Assembly: GCA_013407085.1 (NCBI GenBank)
Contig: JACCGJ010018272.1
Location: forward strand, 62,001-126,000
DNA length: 64,000 nucleotides
Direction of reading: 5' to 3'
From: Atriophallophorus winterbourni
Taxonomy: Eukaryota; Platyhelminthes; Trematoda; Plagiorchiida; Microphallidae
A model generated the notes under the pieces. That model worked only from the letters and a program-made list of their open reading frames with translations. It was not told where the DNA came from and did not search any database. Positions 58,871 to 64,000 of this stretch are shown piece after piece. The stretch's first letter is position 1. Every line of letters starts with the position of its first letter. The position numbers were made by a program, and so were the translations under genes.

Positions 58871-59360
58871 CTGGATTTTTGAAAATTCATTCGAAAACAG
58901 AATAAAAATATCGGCGACAGCTGATACGGGAGAGGGGAATTTATAGTGTCGCTGAGTGGCTACGTGTAATTTGTGACTCAAGGTGTTCGAATAAATGTAT
59001 TAGATGATGATGTGGGATATTTAATATTTTGTATGTCAGTATCCCATTAGTGCAAACGCTTCTTTGAAAAGGAGTTGGGAGTTTCATATTTGCAGTCGTT
59101 CCTCGTACGTTAGTTTCCTGAAGCCGTTTACGATTTTGTTTGCACGATGAAATATTTTATCAAGCAATACTATATCTTTTTAACCACGGAGTCCGAACTT
59201 GTGATGCATGAAACATGGTTGGAATTAAATACGCTTTCATGATGGTGGGTAACGTTCCATGCAGGATATATGTTTGACTTAAGTCTTTCTGTGCGTGCGG
59301 TACAATGTTTTTCGTTTTTGTGATAATCAAGAACACCAATTTACTGAACAAAGTGCTTCA
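58870..59360 (-). mobile_element. CR1 C-terminal/3' fragment
   Basis: Matches 30,560-30,960 along its length (for example GATACNNNAGAGGGGAATTT, TGTATGTCAGTATC and GTCCGAACTTGTGAT). The minus strand reads ILHGTLPTIMKAYLIPTM, then HASQVRTPWLK, like the CR1 C-terminal NTYLxPxMEYxxQAWxPWL region. Confidence 0.65.
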
Positions 59361-59559
59361 CAGAAACCCGCGTGAACGATTCTTCTGAAACGTTTTGCGT
59401 AATTACATACTCATCTAGCGCTTCATACCTATTCGTCGCCTAACATCGCTCCAAGTGTCGAAACTTTCATTCGAAATATGGACACATATTTTATGCATAA
59501 CGATTTAACGAGGATGAAGAAGCTCACAAAATAATGCTGCAAAACGTATTTCGATGTGA

Positions 59560-60020
59560 TCGCTCTTGCGTACCGAATATCCTCGTAGCGTTAGGCGACT
59601 GGATGAATGAATTGGATAAAGGTTTTTGCGTTCACGTCTATTACTTGGACATTCTAAAGCTTTTGACAGAGACACTCAACATTTGCTTTTTCAAAATCTG
59701 ATACGTCTAGGAATATGTGAACAATTCTGCTCATGGTTGAGCGGCAACCCTGTCAGATCACCACGCTCATGTTAAAGTAAACGGAGTGCTATCTCAAAAG
59801 TTCAAAACCACAGCGAGGTCTCACGAGCCTTTGTGCTAGGCTCGCTCCTCTTACTATTAAAAATAAAAGATTTAACACATCTCATATCATAAAATGTGAT
59901 CCTGTTTGCGGATGATGTGAAAATGTGGACGCGAGTCGGTTCTATTGTGAGAAACTGCAAAGTGATTTGGACAACGTGTCAAATTACACGGCCATGAATG
60001 ATATGACTTCAACATACTGA
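59560..60020 (+). mobile_element. CR1 RT core fragment, degraded
   Basis: The plus strand shows SKAFDRDTQHLLFQNL, then WLSGNPVRSP, a degraded PQGSVLGP region, VILFADDVKMWTRVGS (FADD) and a collapse after about 60,010. Multiple frameshifts. Confidence 0.65.
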
Positions 60021-60417
60021 AAACGTGGCATGGAGATCGTTATTGAGCTGTTGTCTTGCTGTGCGAAAGCATAAATTTGTGCGCTCATACTTATGGATTT
60101 ATTTTCTCAAGCTTTTGCCTGATATTCAGATATCGTTAAACTTTGAGCAAGGTGAATCCTAGAAATCCAATTTTTCAGGTTTCAACCGGAATTTATCTAC
60201 GCGCGCAATAGACCCGGCGATTGAGAATATTGTTCCTATTCGAATACTGCTGTGAAGATCACATCGTTTCGAATAGACTGATAGATTTTTTACACATTGT
60301 CAGATCGAAACTTGTTGAACCGCATCATTTTTATTATAACTTGATCCTTTCGCTACAAAGACAATGCGCCCAGTCCTCTGAAAATCACTTTTCTGAGGAC
60401 CGACATGGCTACCGCTA

Positions 60418-60840
60418 TCAATGTTGGCCTCCTTCGGTCGATCTCGACCATGGATGTACATCACAAACGCGTGGATTCTCAAGTTTTGCAGCTTTTTGAG
60501 TGACTAAACAGTCCGATTCGGGAGGAACAATCTCTCCGGCAGCGCTGGTAACAATAGTCAGATCTCTTTTTTGCGTCAGTTGCACGTCAGTGGCGTGATC
60601 TGTGTTCAACCGCCAAGAGCTGTATCTGCTCCTCACACAGTGCCTAGAATGTGAGCGGTTAAGAGCAAGTTCTTCCCAACTCGCCGGGTCAATGCCAAGA
60701 GCTTTCATATCTCTTTTGCAAACGTCTATGTACCGCAAGTGCGGTCTGCCCAAAGGCAGACCTAGTTGCAACTCACCATAGAGTAGATCTTTCGGAATAA
60801 GAATATTTTCCATTCAATAGACATGACCAAGCCAACGAAG
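60418..60840 (-). pseudogene. LINE ORF2 C-terminal tail, third copy
   Basis: The minus strand reads LRWLGHVY, MENILIPKDLLYGELQLG, GRPHLRYIDVCKRDMKALGI and SWEELALNRSHSRHCVRS, with a degraded zinc finger and then CDVHPWSRSTE. Same family as 5,446-5,960 and 56,450-57,075. The RT is missing. Confidence 0.75.
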
Positions 60841-60889
60841 ACCGCTATCAATGCCAACTGGAAACCGTACCGTACCACACAAAACTTCG

Positions 60890-61770
60890 ATTTTCTCACG
60901 CCTCTGATATTCGAGACGTCGTCATGAAATCCAGGAAGCATGGACCGGACGTTCTATGTTCCCAGTTTCAGAAATGACATTTTTAGTAGTTGGTTTCGCT
61001 GGTGCGGAAATAACAGTGTGCTTGTCGGTTGATTCCTAATCCCCATGCACCCAATTAGAATAGCAGACCGTGGCGAGACAGCACCATATAGGCTGGGGGC
61101 TGCCCAGCTTGAGCCGGGCGGTAGCCGTCCAATGAGAACTGAAATTCTCTCCGACCGTCGAAAGCAGCCCCTGGCGCTGAGCTCTACGCCAATCGAGCCA
61201 TAGCTTTTAACCGGTATCTGCTGCTCCCCGAGTTATCATCCGCAGAAGCGGAATGGAGTGTCCTCTCCATTGGTGCGTTGTGATGTACGCCAGGGCAGTT
61301 CAAAGTAGAGAACTAGCTGTTGCCCATGCAGCAAGTGCTCCCTCTTCACGGCACCACCGGAACCAAAGGAACAGCTAGGCTGATACGTTTGGACAACGAT
61401 GCCGTCGCAGGAGTTGGCAGGGTGAAGTTGTAAAGAACTTTGGACTGCCTAACGGGACTCTGGCTCCGGATTTTTCCTTGAGGTTGACTCCTGAAGCCTT
61501 TTCCATGATTGGAATTAGCCACAAGGCAGTGGAGGTTGGGATAGAGAGTTTTCCATCCTTCGAGTGGACCGCCTTCATGGACTTACGAGCTCACCTGCCC
61601 AAAGCAAGCAGGGTTTGAGGCGCCAGTCAGCCGCCTTCGCCCTTTTCTCCTGTCAGTAGAAGCAGTTCCGCCGGGTCACACAGGACCACGCGTGCAGGTC
61701 AGGAGCTGGACTTGGTTGTCAGAGGCTATAAGAGACGCGTGCCATTGGAGCATTTTTGGAATTTGGAGCT
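60890..61770 (+). repeat. GC-richer dispersed repeat, longer copy
   Basis: Clearly richer in G and C than its neighbours. Its two ends match the 41,100-41,475 repeat. The right end has GGCTATAAGAGACG, a possible TATA-like box (GGCTATATAAG in the other copy). No convincing protein; orientation assigned arbitrarily as plus. It could be a SINE, a solo terminal repeat or the non-coding part of a larger element. Confidence 0.6.
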
Positions 61771-61929
61771 TATTCCCAAAACCACCCCGGCTTTGACAAC
61801 CTCGAAACCCGCACAAAACGTCCACCAGACGCAAGACTAAGCGTACCCAAGCGTGCCCCCTCACTAACACCCAGAGAACCAACTCAGTCACAGTTTGATT
61901 GTAATCTTGTTACCGACACTCAAACTTTT

Positions 61930-63430
61930 ACGTGGTCTTGACCAAATTTCTTGAAATTTTCTCAACGCCTGTAGCAACTGCGGCAGATGATATACAATAT
62001 CCTGCACCACTGGGAAAGTGTGAACATGTAGTGCTTGTGATTGTTTATGTATGTAGTGCCGAACGATTGAACGAACAGACCGAATTCATACAGAAATTGC
62101 AATTTTATTCTTCAAATAGCAGTCTTCAGGATGCACTCACTCAACAGTTTGATTGCATGGATTCTGGCTCATATTACAATAAATTTATAAATTATTTGAG
62201 TTGGAAGACTGAGGAAAACCACATGAATGCAACCACAAATACCAGTTTGTTATTCGAAGTAGAACTAAGAAATGTTCAGCTATAAAGAAAGAGTCTTGGG
62301 TAACTGATACGAATTTTGTTACGGAAGCAACTTGGAAACGATTCTGTAAGATACGGAATCACTTAACTACTCTTGTAAGAGAAGGATGCATGCAGTCCCA
62401 ATGGAACTTACTTAAGAGAATGGAAAGGAATCTTAAGCTTCTATACAATATAATCAATGAGCGATCAATAATCGAACCAGGTGTATTCTCTGCACACACA
62501 CCTAATGGATTGACTCACTCTTTCCCGAGATAGCGCCGATGCATTAGCAAAATTTACTCATTTGTTTTAGCGATCCTATGCGTTGTATCCGATATCAAGA
62601 TTCCCAATCTCGCACTAGACGAAGTTTAGGCTGTACATGCTTGCAACCTCGATATTTCTAGAGCTTCCGATAGTGTCAATCACGAAATTCTAATTAAATA
62701 GCTCGAAGCTTATGGAATAACGCGAATGTTGTTAAATTGGATAATGGACTATCTTACTGATGAACAAATCCAAGTTTGCGTTAGCAGCAACCGCTCTAGA
62801 AAAATAGATGTCTCAAGTGAAGTTCCGCAAGGCTCGGTCATTGGAACTCTTCTGTTCTTGGATGTAACGTGATACAGTTTACGGATAATATCAAAATATG
62901 GAAACGTGTCAGGACTTTTAATGATTGTATGTCATTACCACGGGATCTGGGCACCTGATTTTATTAGTCCCAGGCAAACGATATAAAATTTAACCCTGCA
63001 AATGTAAAATGCTGCGGCTTGGAAAATCTCTGGACCATTGTAGAAAATGATATCGGTATCTGGGTGTCGTTTAACCTTTAGTCTGGACATCATTGCCGGA
63101 GAGTGTACAATAAAGCCTGTCGTATCATGAGAATTCTAAAAATATATTCAGGATTTTCACGCTCGAAACATTAACCCGGTTAATTTATATGTAGGCACGT
63201 CCTGTTATGGAATATTCTAGCCAAGCCTGGGCACCAAGGCAGAGGAGGGATATCGAACTGCCTGACAGTATTTATCATCTTGCGACAAAGATGATGTCGC
63301 GTTACAGAAATGTTTTTCTGAAGATCGAATGTTAAGACTAAATTTACACGATTTTACCTAGGAAGTGACATCCTGTTGGCATTCAAAATCTTGCATACTG
63401 AGAACCATCCCCCTTACGCATTCTGCGTTC
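61930..63430 (+). mobile_element. CR1-like copy, degraded
   Basis: Starts in the endonuclease end (ADDIQYPAPLGKCEHVVLVI, where the serine-aspartate-histidine motif has decayed to C-E-H). The linker follows (KKESWVTDTN, RIRNHLTTLVREG-like, LKRMERNLKLLYNIINERSI). RT remains are ASDSVNHEILIK, VPQGSVIGTLLFLDV and QFTDNIKIWKRV. The C-terminal ARPVMEYSSQAWAPRQRRDI lies near 63,190-63,260. The RT entry region is deleted. Confidence 0.75.
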
Positions 63431-63820
63431 TCGATAGGATATTCGTTTAAATTTTTTTCGGTAGGAATTTTGAGTTTTGGAACTTTATGCCTGAATAAAT
63501 CACACGCTCGGGATCAGTTGCGGTTTTTGCTTCCAAACTGGATGAGTATATAACGGACCATTGAGTATGTGACTGTTCAAATTGATTTTTGAGAGATTTT
63601 GTAATTTTATTCCATATATCTGTCATACTACGGTTATCATTCAGTATAATGCATTTTCGCGGGTGTTGAAGAATATGCTTATCATTTTTGTGACTACTCC
63701 TCCGTACCGAGTCCTTTGTAATTTTCACTACTTTCATCACGACGCTCAACAATGGAAACACTGGACTAGAGTTTCGCTCTTATTTAAGCTCGTTAACAGT
63801 GCATATCCTCCGTTTCGGAT

Positions 63821-63880
63821 GAGTTTCGATCCATCGACCTTCAACATTGTAGTCCCACGCCTAACGACCTGGGCTACGTC
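63821..63880 (-). repeat. tRNA-like promoter remnant (possible SINE)
   Basis: The minus strand has TAGCCCAGGTCGTTAGGCG, resembling an RNA polymerase III A box, and about 35 bases on GGATCGAAACTC, resembling a B box. A full tRNA fold was not evident, so a tRNA-derived short interspersed element is the likelier source. Confidence 0.35.
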
Positions 63881-63921
63881 CACCGTTTCACCGATGGCAA
63901 TTAGGCTTTTATGAATCTTTC

Positions 63922-63966
63922 GCAGTGCTGATGAGCTCAAATAAGAGTGAAACTCGAGACCAGTGC
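63922..63966 (+). ncRNA. Hammerhead-ribozyme-like motif
   Basis: Elements in order: stem I GCAGTG with CAGTGC (one G-G mismatch), core CTGATGA (63,928-63,934), stem II GCTC with GAGT around loop AAATAA, core GAAA (63,949-63,952), and a palindromic stem III CTC/GAG. The expected U before the cleavage-site C is an A (63,959), which would likely disable cleavage. Very short stem III is a mark of the minimal hammerheads found in Penelope-like and related elements. Confidence 0.5.
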
Positions 63967-64000
63967 TTTTATTATTGACCTTCGTGATCGAAGTTGTGTA

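Overview
This window looks like nuclear DNA of a flatworm, most likely a digenean trematode. It is AT-rich, has spliced genes with long introns, and is packed with decayed non-LTR retrotransposons of CR1-like and RTE-like type, a Penelope-like element, a Ty3/gypsy element, and MULE and pogo DNA transposons. There is no prokaryotic gene order and no CRISPR array. The assignment rests on the mix of element families and is inference; I cannot name the species.

Positions 1-26,700 are almost entirely transposable elements. In order: a broken pogo/Tigger transposase; a MULE with FAR1-like, DDE and SWIM parts; a non-LTR fragment; a LINE tail with a zinc finger; and a CR1 element (about 6,590-16,512) split by a complete LTR retrotransposon (10,058-15,066), which itself carries a truncated CR1 tail. 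Then come a second degraded CR1, a Penelope-like element, an RTE-like element and further LINE pieces.

Positions 26,832-57,664 (minus strand) hold 15 exons of one host gene. All were found by reading splice sites and codon phase. Joined, they give 1,271 open codons: the end of an Ig domain, nine fibronectin type III (FN3) domains and one membrane segment. The pattern is that of the L1CAM/neuroglian family. The main discovery is that exons 2-7 and exons 8-13 have the same order, the same intron phases and matching sequence. The FN3-1 to FN3-4 block has therefore been duplicated in tandem, giving 4+4+1 FN3 domains instead of the usual five. The upstream Ig exons and any long cytoplasmic tail are not seen. 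The introns hold a nearly intact CR1 (about 48,850-53,640, ORF2 of 952 residues) on the opposite strand, other CR1 fragments, a 640-base ATCT microsatellite and three short repeats with hammerhead-ribozyme-like cores.

Positions 57,665-64,000 are again CR1 debris, a LINE tail, a GC-richer repeat also present near 41 kb, and, at the far end, a hammerhead-like motif next to a tRNA-like promoter remnant.

A second discovery concerns the CR1 elements. Four copies share a stem-loop placed between the ORF2 start and the ORF1 stop, and one copy shows a compensatory base-pair change.
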